From contig CAKORV010000005.1 in NCBI GenBank assembly GCA_934101625.1, forward strand, positions 1 to 45,985: a stretch of DNA of 45,985 bases, written 5' to 3'. The position numbers and the translations under genes are program-made. Shown here piece after piece: positions 8,305 through 17,513 of the stretch (its first letter is position 1; every line of letters starts with the position of its first letter). The notes under the pieces were generated by a model. That model was not told where the DNA came from and made no database searches. It saw nothing but the letters and a program-made list of their open reading frames with translations. The stretch is from an uncultured Bacilli bacterium (GTDB taxonomy: Bacteria; Bacillota_I; Bacilli_A; RF39; UBA660).

Positions 8305-8591
8305 AAAATTCCTTCCCTTATATGTTCTAGACCATATTCTAGAATTATTTTAATATGATCATCACTTATTTTATACTTTACTGTTTGTCCTAATTTTTCA
8401 CATTTAACTAGATTCAAACTTCTTAAAGTACTAAGTTGATGACTAACACTAGAACTAGACATGTTTACACACTCACATATTTCTTTAACACATTTATCAC
8501 CTTCAAGTAATGTACTTAGTATTTTAATTCTTGTATTATCAGAAAATATTTTAAAGAATTCACTTAATCCATTAATTTCATTTGTATTCAT
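8301..8591 (-). CDS. ArsR/SmtB-type metal-sensing repressor, likely regulator of iscSU
   Basis: The 96-aa protein is a small winged-helix regulator: SEFFKIFSDNTRIKILSTLL, then a recognition helix SSSVSHQLSTLRSLNLV, then the wing GQTVKYKIS. Just before the recognition helix it carries CVKEICEC, which matches the ELCVC metal site of ArsR and CadC; a third cysteine is added nearby. I chose the start at 8591 because AAAGGAG lies 5 bases upstream; 19 more upstream codons would overlap the operator. Isc operons are usually controlled by Rrf2-family IscR, so an ArsR-type protein in this place is unusual. The ligand is unknown: a thiophilic metal or cluster status are options. Confidence 0.8.
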   Translation of the reverse strand: MNTNEINGLSEFFKIFSDNTRIKILSTLLEGDKCVKEICECVNMSSSSVSHQLSTLRSLNLVKCEKLGQTVKYKISDDHIKIILEYGLEHIREGIL

Positions 8592-8602
8592 ATCTACTCC
8601 TT

Positions 8603-8624
8603 TATGTGAATATTCATTCACATA
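8603..8624 (-). promoter_or_regulatory. Probable operator of the ArsR-type regulator
   Basis: A perfect 9-bp inverted repeat, TATGTGAAT and ATTCACATA, with a 4-bp spacer. It lies between the -10 box and the ribosome binding site of the regulator-iscS-iscU operon. Size and shape resemble SmtB/ArsR operators. Extra copies of TTCATTCA surround it. Confidence 0.65.
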
Positions 8625-8627
8625 TTC

Positions 8628-8656
8628 ATTGTATACCCATTCATTCACTCAGTCAA
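8628..8656 (-). promoter_or_regulatory. Promoter of the arsR-type/iscS/iscU operon
   Basis: -35 TTGACT (8651-8656), a 17-bp spacer, and -10 TACAAT (8628-8633). The inverted repeat at 8603-8624 lies immediately downstream, over the expected transcription start. Confidence 0.75.
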
Positions 8657-8657
8657 G

Positions 8658-8680
8658 AAAAAAATAACAGTTTCCTGTTA
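8658..8680 (-). terminator. Terminator of the surface-protein operon
   Basis: On the minus strand AACAG, a GAAA tetraloop and CTGTT form a short hairpin followed by ATTTTTTT. It lies about 55 bases after the stop at 8737. Confidence 0.75.
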
Positions 8681-8736
8681 GTTTTTATAATCTTTCTTAA
8701 CACCAAATTTTTTTAAAATATAATTTTTGATTAGAA

Positions 8737-10506
8737 TTAATATTGAATACTTAATTTTAATGAATTATTTCTATCAAAAACATAAGGATTATCTGGTGTT
8801 CCTCTTCCAGTTACAGCAAAATGATTACCATAAACACCAATTACAGGTCTTAGCGCAAGTTCATCAGTTACTAAATTATAAGTAATAGCACCATTACCAT
8901 TTACACTATAATTAAATGCACCTAATGTACTTGAACCTTCACTTATAGGATTATATCCTCTAGGAGTCATTGTCCACCAAGATTTATTATTTGTTATTGA
9001 TTCTCCATTTGCATTTGTATTATACCAAGCAGAAGTGTTGTTAACTCCAATAACTCCACCAGCAAAAGCAACATCATCAGCAGATAATAAACCAACGTCA
9101 GTTTCAATATCAATAGTACTATGTTCTAAATCATTTATATATTTTCTGTCAGAATAATTATATGGATAAAATGAAGGATTATAGTTTTTAAGTCTATCAT
9201 AAGCACCATAATAAAAAGAATTATTTAATGAATATGAATTATTTGATATATTACTAATACTTCTATCATAGAAAAAATAAGAGAAATTAAAAGTTTTAAC
9301 AGGTAAAGATTTCCTAATCCAAGTACTCATTACAGATAAAACAAGACTTGAATTAGATGGATTTAAGTTATTTTCTAAAGAACCAGAAGTTCCGTATTTG
9401 TATCCCACATACATTGGATCATTGCTTAAATTATTAAATTTAGAACTAGTTATGTATCCTTCTGTAGTATAAGGACTATCGCCAGCATATATTAAATACA
9501 CAGCTTCAACACTTTTACTATATACATCTTTATGGTGCATTTTTACAATTCTCCAATACGTTTTATTACTAACAACTCGATATGTTGCTTTTTCATTTAA
9601 CCACGTTCCACCATCTTTAGTACAACTTTCTTCTGTTAGTCCAACAAATATATGCAAATTATCCTCATCGGTAAATTTGCATATATTTGTTGATATGCAC
9701 ATTTCTTCACTTGTTATAACTTTTGTTTTTTTTGAAGACAAATCATAATATATTACTTCAGTATTTTCATAAGAACAAGTAGTGATTGGATCACTTTTAA
9801 GATATAACCAATTATTTTGTGTATTACCAGAAAAATAATACATATCCGAATCTTCTGAAAATTGATTATCAATTGTTTTATATAATATACCATTTGTATT
9901 TTCAGTATTAGTTATACTAAAATCATTTCTTGTTTTTATAGTTGGATTATCTTCAAGTATAGCATCACTTAAGAATCTGAATCCTTTACTTATAAATATT
10001 TTACCCTTTAACTGTGCACCCATATCATTATTTTGATTTACTTTTTCACTATTTATATATTTAATTTCTATAGTATAATTATGAATAGTTTTAGCTGGCA
10101 CGTTTATCCCATATGCTAATACTGTATTTGTTGCTGTACTACTTTTAGGTACGTCTTTAAATTCAGTCATATTATATCCACCATCACTACTAGTTATCTT
10201 ATATAATAAATAACCACTAGTTTTAAATGTATTAATTAATTCTTCAATAACAATATTATATTCATAATCATATCTTGTTTTATTTTCTACACTAAATGTT
10301 TTAACTATATCTAAATTTTCTTCAGGAGATACATTAGTTGCTTCAATTGTATCTCCATTAGTAAATATGATCTTTAATTCAGCCATATCAACAGATACTT
10401 TCTTTCTGTCACCTAAAATAGATGTACTAAAGTAAGCAAATGTCACCCCAATTATAGAAATAAGAATAATAGATATTCCAAGTATTAAATATTTCTTTTC
10501 TTTCAT
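8737..10506 (-). CDS. Secreted surface protein with DUF6273-like C-terminal domain (paralog 2)
   Basis: A 589-aa exported protein. The N-terminus is a basic segment plus hydrophobic core ending GVTFAYFSTS, which resembles SipW-type signal peptides of TasA-like proteins. A beta-rich domain (about 30-170) is shared closely with the next gene; both contain the segments DLKIIFTNGD-like and GGYNMTEFKDVPKSS. The C-terminal half has KTYWRIVKMH, YVGYKYGTSGSLENN, KSWWTMTPRGYN and LALRPVIGVYG, the signature of DUF6273-like surface domains. It lies 18 bases after its paralog with AAAGGAG before the ATG, so both are one operon. The middle (about 180-300) differs strongly between the paralogs. Function is unknown; cell-surface or matrix display is inferred. 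Confidence 0.85.
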   Translation of the reverse strand: MKEKKYLILGISIILISIIGVTFAYFSTSILGDRKKVSVDMAELKIIFTNGDTIEATNVSPEENLDIVKTFSVENKTRYDYEYNIVIEELINTFKTSGYLLYKITSSDGGYNMTEFKDVPKSSTATNTVLAYGINVPAKTIHNYTIEIKYINSEKVNQNNDMGAQLKGKIFISKGFRFLSDAILEDNPTIKTRNDFSITNTENTNGILYKTIDNQFSEDSDMYYFSGNTQNNWLYLKSDPITTCSYENTEVIYYDLSSKKTKVITSEEMCISTNICKFTDEDNLHIFVGLTEESCTKDGGTWLNEKATYRVVSNKTYWRIVKMHHKDVYSKSVEAVYLIYAGDSPYTTEGYITSSKFNNLSNDPMYVGYKYGTSGSLENNLNPSNSSLVLSVMSTWIRKSLPVKTFNFSYFFYDRSISNISNNSYSLNNSFYYGAYDRLKNYNPSFYPYNYSDRKYINDLEHSTIDIETDVGLLSADDVAFAGGVIGVNNTSAWYNTNANGESITNNKSWWTMTPRGYNPISEGSSTLGAFNYSVNGNGAITYNLVTDELALRPVIGVYGNHFAVTGRGTPDNPYVFDRNNSLKLSIQY

Positions 10507-10524
10507 AATTTAAAACTCCTTTCT

Positions 10525-12207
10525 TTAATTACAACTATTATCATAGTTAATTACATATGGATTATTATATGTACCATCTCCAGATTTAATTTTTACACAA
10601 GAAGAAAGTGATAAAACAGGACGTACAATATTATAACTATTAATACCATCACCATCTAAAATTAACAAAGAATCAAAACCTGTAATCTCTGTACCATACT
10701 TAGATCTATAATAAGGCGACATCGTCCACAAATCAAGACTAGAATTTAATATTGATTCACTTAAACTATTTAAATAGAACCAATTCTTTGAAGAATTAAT
10801 GTTAGCAAACTCAAATTCATCAGCAGTCATAAGTGCAATTGGATATTTAAGTTGACCATTTCCTCCACCAGTAGTATTTGCACTAAATTTATCTTCTATT
10901 GCTTGAGTTGTTTCAAATAAACCACCTTCACCATTACTTCCACATTTATAAGACATTTTTCTACCAGAATTTGTTCTAATATAAGCACCAAAATATAAAA
11001 TATCATCTCCTGTTACCGCATAAGTGCCTTTACCAATGCTCCTATCATTACAATATATTGCAGATTTACTTACATATTTATCATAATTTAACATATATTT
11101 TTCATACCAATTGTCAATTACTTTTTTAACTTCACTATCATTTGTATTAAGTCTATTATTTTCTAAAGAACCACTTGTTCCATACATATAACCTGCATAC
11201 ATAGGATCACTATCTGATGCATTAAATTTTGATTCTCTTATATATCCTTCTGATGTATCAGGGCTTGTTCCTGTATATAAAAGTCTTACACTTCCATCTT
11301 CATTTGTTCTTATTATTCTCCAGTATATATCATCTCCAGCATTAGCTCTTTTAGATAATGTACAATTAACATTATATGTAGATGCATTTGTACATTCTTC
11401 TAACGAATCATATTCTAAGTAATCATAATCATATGTTGTTTCAGAATAATATCCTTTATAAACAATAAGATCAGATTGATATTTACCAAACTTAACCCAG
11501 TTATTCGATGTATCTCCTGCATATAAATATACTGTACTGCCATCTTCTGTTTTATTTGTTTTATATAATGTTCCAGTAGTATCATTATCATTATTACTAG
11601 TCAAATCATCTATATTTTCAACATAAGGATTATCCTCCAACATAACAGAAGCTAAACTCTTATTTCTACTTGTACTATTATATTTTTCTATATAAAGTTT
11701 ACCGCTTAACACAGCATTAGAATCAGCAGATTGATTTTCTGTTTCACTATATATATATTTAATCTCTATATTATAATTATGTTTAACATTAGCATCTATA
11801 CTAATATTACTAGCAAGTACTATATCATCATAACGACTACTCTTAGGAACATCCTTAAACTCAGTCATATTATATCCACCATCATTACTAGTTATCTTAT
11901 ATACTAAATAACCACTAGTTTTAAATGTATTTAATAAACTTTCTATAACTATATTATAACTATATACATTTTTAGTTTTATTTTCTACACTAAAAGTCTT
12001 AACAACATCAAAATTATCCTCTGCTGATATATCAGTAGCTTCTATAGCATCACCATTAGTAAATATAATCTTTAAATCAGACATATCTACAGATACATTC
12101 TTTCTATTACCTTCTATAGTAGTAATAAAAAAAGCATAAGTTATACCTATAATAGCTAATAAGCCAAAAGCTATACTTGCATATAAAAATTTAATTTCTT
12201 TCTTCAT
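10525..12207 (-). CDS. Secreted surface protein with DUF6273-like C-terminal domain (paralog 1)
   Basis: A 560-aa paralog of the following gene. The N-terminal hydrophobic core ends GITYAFFITT, a SipW-like signal. Residues about 30-175 form the conserved beta-rich domain (VSVDMSDLKIIFTNGD, EFKDVPKSS). The C-terminal region has DIYWRIIRTNEDGSVRLLYT, YAGYMYGTSGSLENN, DLWTMSPYY and IVRPVLSLSSCVKIKSG. The last segment matches the gene remnant at 4830-4931, so at least three family members once lay within 8 kb. Cysteines in the variable middle may form disulfides. It is the first gene of the operon, with a structured leader upstream. Confidence 0.85.
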   Translation of the reverse strand: MKKEIKFLYASIAFGLLAIIGITYAFFITTIEGNRKNVSVDMSDLKIIFTNGDAIEATDISAEDNFDVVKTFSVENKTKNVYSYNIVIESLLNTFKTSGYLVYKITSNDGGYNMTEFKDVPKSSRYDDIVLASNISIDANVKHNYNIEIKYIYSETENQSADSNAVLSGKLYIEKYNSTSRNKSLASVMLEDNPYVENIDDLTSNNDNDTTGTLYKTNKTEDGSTVYLYAGDTSNNWVKFGKYQSDLIVYKGYYSETTYDYDYLEYDSLEECTNASTYNVNCTLSKRANAGDDIYWRIIRTNEDGSVRLLYTGTSPDTSEGYIRESKFNASDSDPMYAGYMYGTSGSLENNRLNTNDSEVKKVIDNWYEKYMLNYDKYVSKSAIYCNDRSIGKGTYAVTGDDILYFGAYIRTNSGRKMSYKCGSNGEGGLFETTQAIEDKFSANTTGGGNGQLKYPIALMTADEFEFANINSSKNWFYLNSLSESILNSSLDLWTMSPYYRSKYGTEITGFDSLLILDGDGINSYNIVRPVLSLSSCVKIKSGDGTYNNPYVINYDNSCN

Positions 12208-12232
12208 TTTTTATTCTCCAAATAAATAAAAA

Positions 12233-12289
12233 CTATGAGAAATTACCTAATCATTAAATACATTATATTATTGATTATTCTTCTCATAG
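12233..12289 (-). terminator. Hairpin after parC, in the leader of the surface-protein operon
   Basis: CTATGAGAA and TTCTCATAG are perfect 9-bp arms, with an inner TAATCA/TGATTA pair. The minus-strand stem is followed by TTTTTATTTATTT and then the GGAG ribosome binding site of the gene at 12207. It can terminate parC transcription and may attenuate the surface-protein operon. Confidence 0.6.
12243..12287 (-). other. Possible leader peptide inside the hairpin, 14 aa
   Basis: A short frame, MRRIINNIMYLMIR, starts at 12287 with AGGAG 8 bases upstream; an in-frame ATG three codons earlier is also possible. It lies entirely between the hairpin arms and ends before the second arm. This arrangement resembles attenuator peptides, but the codon content gives no clear amino-acid signal. 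It may be chance. Confidence 0.3.
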
Positions 12290-12347
12290 CACTCATACTC
12301 CTATCCTAATGTTAATTTTACCAAAATATTTATATTAGTTCAATAGG

Positions 12348-14903
12348 TTATATTTTAAATTCATCAAAGAAGTCACTCATAGTCATAGTTTCATATACTA
12401 CTTCTTTAGGTTTTTCTTCCTTTTTCACTTCTTCTTTAGGTATTTCCTTTACTTCATTTTCTTTAACTTCATCTTTAGTAACATCTTCAATTACTTTAAG
12501 TCTAGCTTCTTTAAATACATCTGTTACACTAGTTTTTTCAAATACACTACCTGTACTTTGCTTATCCATTATATTTATATCACTAGATTTTATTAAATTA
12601 GTATCTCCAGTTATTATACCATAATTAGTTTTAGAAGTACCTGCATAAGATTTTACTATATCATATTTTTTAGACTTAGGACTCTTTAATATATTATCTC
12701 CTTTTAAACTTCTCTTAGAAAATTCTATTTCATCTAATTTAACTCTTTTAGCAGTATTTTTATCAGTAAATAATGTTATATATTCATGAGTAGTATTAGT
12801 TATAAATCCATTTATTACTTCATCATCATTTAATTTAATACCTTTTACTCCACTTGCTTTAGGTCCTACTACTGGTATTTCATCTTTATTAAATTTAAGA
12901 GCAAAACCATTTTTAGTAACTATATATACATCACCTTCATTAATACTAGAAGCTACTACTAAATCATTATCTTTTAATTTAAATATAGTCATAGGTTTAG
13001 AATATCTAGTTACTGGTAATGTATTAAGTTCAGTTCTTTTAACCATACCATCTTTACTAAATAATGTTATAGTTCTATTATCAAAATCTTTTATTCCAAA
13101 TGAACTTACTATTACTTCTCCTTCACTAAGTGGAATATAACTACTTATATGTTTACCAATATCTTTATATTTAGTTTCTGTTATATCTCTTATTGGTAAG
13201 TAACAATAATTACCTAGACTAGTTATTAATATTAGTGTATCTATATTATTTATTTTATATAGTCCTAATAAGTAGTCTCCTTCTTTAATACCATAAGGAG
13301 TATCTTTACTAGCATTATAACTCTTAATACTAACTTTCTTAATATAACCACTTTTACTTACACTAACTATATAGTCTTCTTTAGGTATCATAGATAATTC
13401 ATCTATTTTAATTTCAGTTATTTCATCTTTTATTATAGTTCTTCTTGGTGTACCAAAATCTTTCTTTATTTGTCTTAATTCATCTTTCATTACACCTTTT
13501 AATATGTTTTCATCACTTAGTACACTATTTAAATATTCTATTGTTTTCATTAATTCTTCATATTCATTTTTTAAATCAGTTACATCAGTATTAGTTAATT
13601 TATATAGTTGCATCATTACTATAGCTGTTGCTTGTTCATTAGTAAAGTCATATTCTTTTACTAAATTTTCTATAGCATCACTTTTATTTTTACTTTTTCT
13701 AATAGTTTTTATTACTTCATCTAGTATATCTAATGCTTTTATAAATCCTTCTACTATATGCATTCTTTTTTTAGCATGTTCTAAATCAAAATTACATCTA
13801 TTTATTACTACTTCTTTTTTATGAGATATAAATGCATCTAATATGTCTAATATACCTAGTACTCTAGGTCTTTTATTATCAATAGCGACTACATTAAAGT
13901 TATAGTTTATTTGTAATTCAGTATTTTTAAGTAAGTAGTTAATTATTAGATTAGCATCTGCATCTTTTTTTAGTTCAATTACTAATCTAGCAAGATTTAC
14001 TTTATCAGATTCATCTATTACTTCAACTATACCATCTATTTTTTTATCACATTTTATGTCTTCTATTTTTTTCTTTAATGATTCTTTTAATACTTCATAA
14101 GGTATTTCTTTTATTAGTATTTGCTTTTTATTTTTTTCTTCTATTATTTCATAGTTAGCTTTTAATACTACTCTACCTTTACCTGTTGTATAAGCATCTA
14201 TTAATCCTTGTTTACCTTCTACTACACCTCCAGTAGGAAAGTCTGGTCCTTTTATTATTTCTAATATTGTATCTAATCTACAATTAGGACTATCTATTCT
14301 TTTTATTGTTGCATCTATTACTTCACTTAAATTATGAGGTGGAATGTTAGTAGCGTAACCCGCACTTATACCAGTCGAACCATTAACTAAAAGTGCTGGA
14401 AAATGTGCTGGTAGTACAGTAGGTTCTAAGTCTTCGTCACTATAGTTAAGAGTCATTTTTACTGTATCTTTATTTATATCTTTTAGCATTTCATTCGCTA
14501 TTTTAGATAATCTTGCTTCAGTATAACGACTTGCTGCTGGACCATCTCCATCTATTGAACCATTATTACCATGTATTTCTACTAAACATTCTCTCATTTT
14601 CCATGGTTGACTTAGTCTTACTAATGCATCATATATTGAAGAATCACCATGAGGATGGTAATGTCCCATGATATCTCCTACTGCTTTAGCACTTTTTCTA
14701 AATGGTTTATCATAAGTATTTTTAGATTCATACATACTCCAAAGTATTCTTCTTTGAACAGGCTTTAGTCCATCTCTTACATCTGGTATTGCACGGTCTT
14801 GAATTATACTTTTAGCATATCTTCCAAATCTATCCCCCATTATTTCTTCTAGGGTATAGTCATATATTTTTTCTACGATTGATTCATTTATCTTTTTTGC
14901 CAT
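12348..14903 (-). CDS. parC: DNA topoisomerase IV subunit A
   Basis: An 851-aa type IIA topoisomerase subunit that cuts and rejoins DNA during decatenation of daughter chromosomes. ParC is favoured over GyrA by ECLVEIHGNNGSIDGDGPAA and by pairing with parE. The catalytic tyrosine is in ASRYTEARLS (about residue 127). The quinolone-determining region reads HPHGDSSIYDALV, with the wild-type serine retained. The C-terminal half carries degenerate beta-propeller blades, and the last 50 residues are a charged Lys/Glu tail. The ATG lies 3 bases after parE; its AGGAGG ribosome binding site is encoded by the last two Arg codons of parE. Confidence 0.95.
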   Translation of the reverse strand: MAKKINESIVEKIYDYTLEEIMGDRFGRYAKSIIQDRAIPDVRDGLKPVQRRILWSMYESKNTYDKPFRKSAKAVGDIMGHYHPHGDSSIYDALVRLSQPWKMRECLVEIHGNNGSIDGDGPAASRYTEARLSKIANEMLKDINKDTVKMTLNYSDEDLEPTVLPAHFPALLVNGSTGISAGYATNIPPHNLSEVIDATIKRIDSPNCRLDTILEIIKGPDFPTGGVVEGKQGLIDAYTTGKGRVVLKANYEIIEEKNKKQILIKEIPYEVLKESLKKKIEDIKCDKKIDGIVEVIDESDKVNLARLVIELKKDADANLIINYLLKNTELQINYNFNVVAIDNKRPRVLGILDILDAFISHKKEVVINRCNFDLEHAKKRMHIVEGFIKALDILDEVIKTIRKSKNKSDAIENLVKEYDFTNEQATAIVMMQLYKLTNTDVTDLKNEYEELMKTIEYLNSVLSDENILKGVMKDELRQIKKDFGTPRRTIIKDEITEIKIDELSMIPKEDYIVSVSKSGYIKKVSIKSYNASKDTPYGIKEGDYLLGLYKINNIDTLILITSLGNYCYLPIRDITETKYKDIGKHISSYIPLSEGEVIVSSFGIKDFDNRTITLFSKDGMVKRTELNTLPVTRYSKPMTIFKLKDNDLVVASSINEGDVYIVTKNGFALKFNKDEIPVVGPKASGVKGIKLNDDEVINGFITNTTHEYITLFTDKNTAKRVKLDEIEFSKRSLKGDNILKSPKSKKYDIVKSYAGTSKTNYGIITGDTNLIKSSDINIMDKQSTGSVFEKTSVTDVFKEARLKVIEDVTKDEVKENEVKEIPKEEVKKEEKPKEVVYETMTMSDFFDEFKI

Positions 14904-14905
14904 AA

Positions 14906-16807
14906 CTACCTCCTAAAATCATCTTCTAAAGTAAAGTCTACATTTTCATTAATCCATTCTTTTCTAGGATCAACTTTATCTCCCATAAGTACACTTACTC
15001 TTTTTTCTGCTAACATAGCATCTTCTATTGTTACTCTTATTAAACTTCTATTTTTAGGATCCATAGTAGTTTCAAATAATTCATCTGAATCCATTTCACC
15101 AAGTCCTTTAAATCTATTTATTTTATATTGTCCTTTAATAAGTTTTCTTTTCTCATTAAGTTCTTCATCAGTTTGTATGTATTCTTTAGTTTTGCCTGTT
15201 TCTAAACTATATAATGGTGGATTAGCTATATAAAGCATACCATTTTCAATCAAACCTTTCATAAATCTATAGAAGAATGTTACAAGTAATACTTGGATAT
15301 GCGCTCCATCATCATCAGCATCGGTCATTATTATTACTTTACCATAGTTAGAATCACTAGGATTAAAATCATTTCCTATACCGGCGCCTATAGTTTGTAT
15401 TATTGTGTTTAACTCTTCATTACTATTTATATCATTAGTACTTGCCTTTTCACAGTTAAGTACTTTACCTCTTAATGGTAAGATTGCTTGAGTTTCACGA
15501 TTTCTTCCTGTTTTAGCGCTTCCTCCAGCTGAATCTCCTTCTACTAAGAATAATTCATTTCTAGTTTTATCTTTACCACTTGCTTTAGTAAGTTTACCAT
15601 TAGTTATTCTATCTTTATTACTTTTACTTTTACCATTTCTAGCTTCTTCTCTTGCTTTTCTTGCTGCTTCACGTGCAACTTTGCTTTTAAGAGCTTTATC
15701 CATTATTAGGTTTGCTACACTTTTATTTTCTTCTAAGTAGTAACTTAATTTTTCATAAACTATACTTTCTACTGCTGTTTTAGCACTAGGTGTACCTAAT
15801 TTACCTTTAGTTTGTCCTTCAAATTGAAGTATTTCTTCTGGTACTTTAACACTTATTACTGCAGTTAAGCCTTCTCTTGTATCAGATCCTTCTAAGCTTG
15901 TATTTTTACCTTTAAGTAAGTTATTGTTTTTTATGTATTCATTAAATACTTTTGTAATAGCTGATTTAAATCCTACTTCATGAGTACCACCATCAATTGT
16001 TTTTACATTATTTACAAATGATATTATGTTTTCATTATAAGAATCAGTATAACACATTGCTATATTGATATCTATATCATTTTTATTTCCATTTATATCT
16101 ATAGTTTTATGTAATGGAGTTTTATTTTCATTTATGTATTCTACAAAAGATACTAGTCCATTGTCATAGTGATAACTTACACTTCTATCATTTATTTCAT
16201 CTGTTACTTCGATTGTTAAATCACTTATTAGAAAAGCACTCTCTTGCATTCTTTCACTTATTGTAGTAAAACTAAATTTAGTAGTTTCAAATATAGTATC
16301 ATCAGGCCAAAATTCTACTGTTGTTCCTGTTTTTCTACTTGTTCCAATTTTCTTTAATGGAGTATCTACATTTCCACCATTTTTAAATGATATTTGATAT
16401 TCTCCTCCATCACGATTTATTGTAACTATCATTTTTTTAGATAATGCATTAACAACACTAGCACCAACACCGTGTAAACCACCACTTACTTTGTATTCTC
16501 CTGTTTCAAATTTACCACCGGCATGTAATACAGTATAGATTACTTCAGGTGTCGATTTACCACTTTCATGTTTACCACAAGGAACACCTCTTCCTTCATC
16601 ACTTACTCTTATGCTACCTGATTTTGTTAATGTTACTTTTATTAGTTTACCATAACCATTTATTGCTTCATCAACTGCATTATCAACGATTTCCCATACT
16701 AAATGATGTAATCCTCTTTTATCAGTTGATCCTATATACATACCTGGTCTTTTTCTTACGGCTTCTAAGCCTTCAAGTATTTTTATCGATTTATCATCAT
16801 AAGCCAT
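14906..16807 (-). CDS. parE: DNA topoisomerase IV subunit B
   Basis: A 633-aa ATPase subunit of topoisomerase IV. It starts SIKILEGLEAVRKRPGMYIG, and the GHKL ATP site includes EIVDNAVDEA and HGVGASVVNALS. The TOPRIM domain has NELFLVEGDSAGGSAKTG and IIMTDADDDGAHI. The sequence GKLTKASGKDKTRNE before the TOPRIM motif and the C-terminal MGDKVDPRKEWI fit ParE rather than GyrB. It is the first gene of a parE-parC operon. Its promoter and leader are duplicated in front of the gene at 16993-17505. Confidence 0.95.
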   Translation of the reverse strand: MAYDDKSIKILEGLEAVRKRPGMYIGSTDKRGLHHLVWEIVDNAVDEAINGYGKLIKVTLTKSGSIRVSDEGRGVPCGKHESGKSTPEVIYTVLHAGGKFETGEYKVSGGLHGVGASVVNALSKKMIVTINRDGGEYQISFKNGGNVDTPLKKIGTSRKTGTTVEFWPDDTIFETTKFSFTTISERMQESAFLISDLTIEVTDEINDRSVSYHYDNGLVSFVEYINENKTPLHKTIDINGNKNDIDINIAMCYTDSYNENIISFVNNVKTIDGGTHEVGFKSAITKVFNEYIKNNNLLKGKNTSLEGSDTREGLTAVISVKVPEEILQFEGQTKGKLGTPSAKTAVESIVYEKLSYYLEENKSVANLIMDKALKSKVAREAARKAREEARNGKSKSNKDRITNGKLTKASGKDKTRNELFLVEGDSAGGSAKTGRNRETQAILPLRGKVLNCEKASTNDINSNEELNTIIQTIGAGIGNDFNPSDSNYGKVIIMTDADDDGAHIQVLLVTFFYRFMKGLIENGMLYIANPPLYSLETGKTKEYIQTDEELNEKRKLIKGQYKINRFKGLGEMDSDELFETTMDPKNRSLIRVTIEDAMLAEKRVSVLMGDKVDPRKEWINENVDFTLEDDFRR

Positions 16808-16814
16808 ATAACCA

Positions 16815-16900
16815 CTCCTACTGGTAGTGCACTACCATCATCACTATTTATCATAACATAAGTTTTTAGGTTTTTCAAAGAAATTCAAGCAAAGTTTTTA
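16815..16900 (-). promoter_or_regulatory. parE promoter/leader module (copy B of an 86-bp duplication)
   Basis: -35 TTGAAA (16873-16878), 17-bp spacer, -10 TATGAT (16850-16855), a perfect 14-bp palindrome GGTAGTGCACTACC (16823-16836), and AGGAG (16815-16819) before the parE ATG. The whole block is repeated with about 80 percent identity and one indel at 17514-17598. The palindrome lies in the first 20 transcribed bases, where a repressor could bind. Confidence 0.75.
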
Positions 16901-16942
16901 TTTTTATATTTGTAATAAGTAGAAATATTATAAAATATTTTA

Positions 16943-16966
16943 TAAAAAGGAGCAAAAATTGCTCCT
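16943..16966 (-). terminator. Terminator of the gene at 16993-17505
   Basis: On the minus strand AGGAGC and GCTCCT pair, with AA/TT extending the stem, followed by TTTTTATA. It separates this gene from the parE promoter. Confidence 0.85.
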
Positions 16967-16992
16967 AACTTTTCTAAAAACTTCAAAATCAA

Positions 16993-17505
16993 TTATTGAA
17001 TTTTTAATTGTAATATTTTTTTACAAGATGCATGTTTTCTTTCATTTAATACACTATTTAATATCTTCATATATTCTTCTACTGTTTGAACTTCATTTGT
17101 ATTTTTTAATTTTTTATGTAATTTTTTCATTCTACTCTTTTTTGCCATTAAGTGTCTTTCATATTTTAACTGCTCTAAATCATTTTTAAACTTAATCACT
17201 TTGATATTCATATCTTTTATTTTGTTTAGATCTGTTATTAATTTGATAATATTTGCCCTATTAAAACCACTTATACATATGATTTTTGATGAATTATTAA
17301 TAATAAAATTTATAAGCAATTCATAATCATAGTGATATTCTTCTTTTTTAATCCATTTATTGTCCATTTTCTCACTAATATATAGTTTAGAGTTACTATC
17401 TCTTTCTATATAAAAACAATCTTCTAAATTATTTTTAATATTAAGATTTTTAGTGTTTAATATTATACTATTATTTAGTATAAAATAATGTTCTGTTTTT
17501 ATCAT
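16993..17505 (-). CDS. Unknown cytoplasmic protein, 170 aa
   Basis: No family recognised. The N-terminal part is beta/charged (MIKTEHYFILNNSIILNT). A hydrophobic strand KIICISGFNRANIIKLITDL lies in the middle, and a strongly basic region, RHLMAKKSRMKKLHKKLKN, precedes an acidic helix. The basic part could bind nucleic acid. I set the start at 17505 because AGGAG lies 8 bases upstream. The open frame continues 27 codons further to 17586, but that stretch is the promoter/leader module shared with parE and is unlikely to be translated. It is divergent from the type III TA locus, 130 bases away. Confidence 0.6.
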   Translation of the reverse strand: MIKTEHYFILNNSIILNTKNLNIKNNLEDCFYIERDSNSKLYISEKMDNKWIKKEEYHYDYELLINFIINNSSKIICISGFNRANIIKLITDLNKIKDMNIKVIKFKNDLEQLKYERHLMAKKSRMKKLHKKLKNTNEVQTVEEYMKILNSVLNERKHASCKKILQLKIQ

Positions 17506-17513
17506 ATTGAATG

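Noticed and set aside
14906..16807. GyrB/GyrA instead of ParE/ParC
   Set aside because: Motifs near the TOPRIM domain, the HGNNGSIDGDGPAA segment and the C-terminal MGDKVDPRKEW favour topoisomerase IV.
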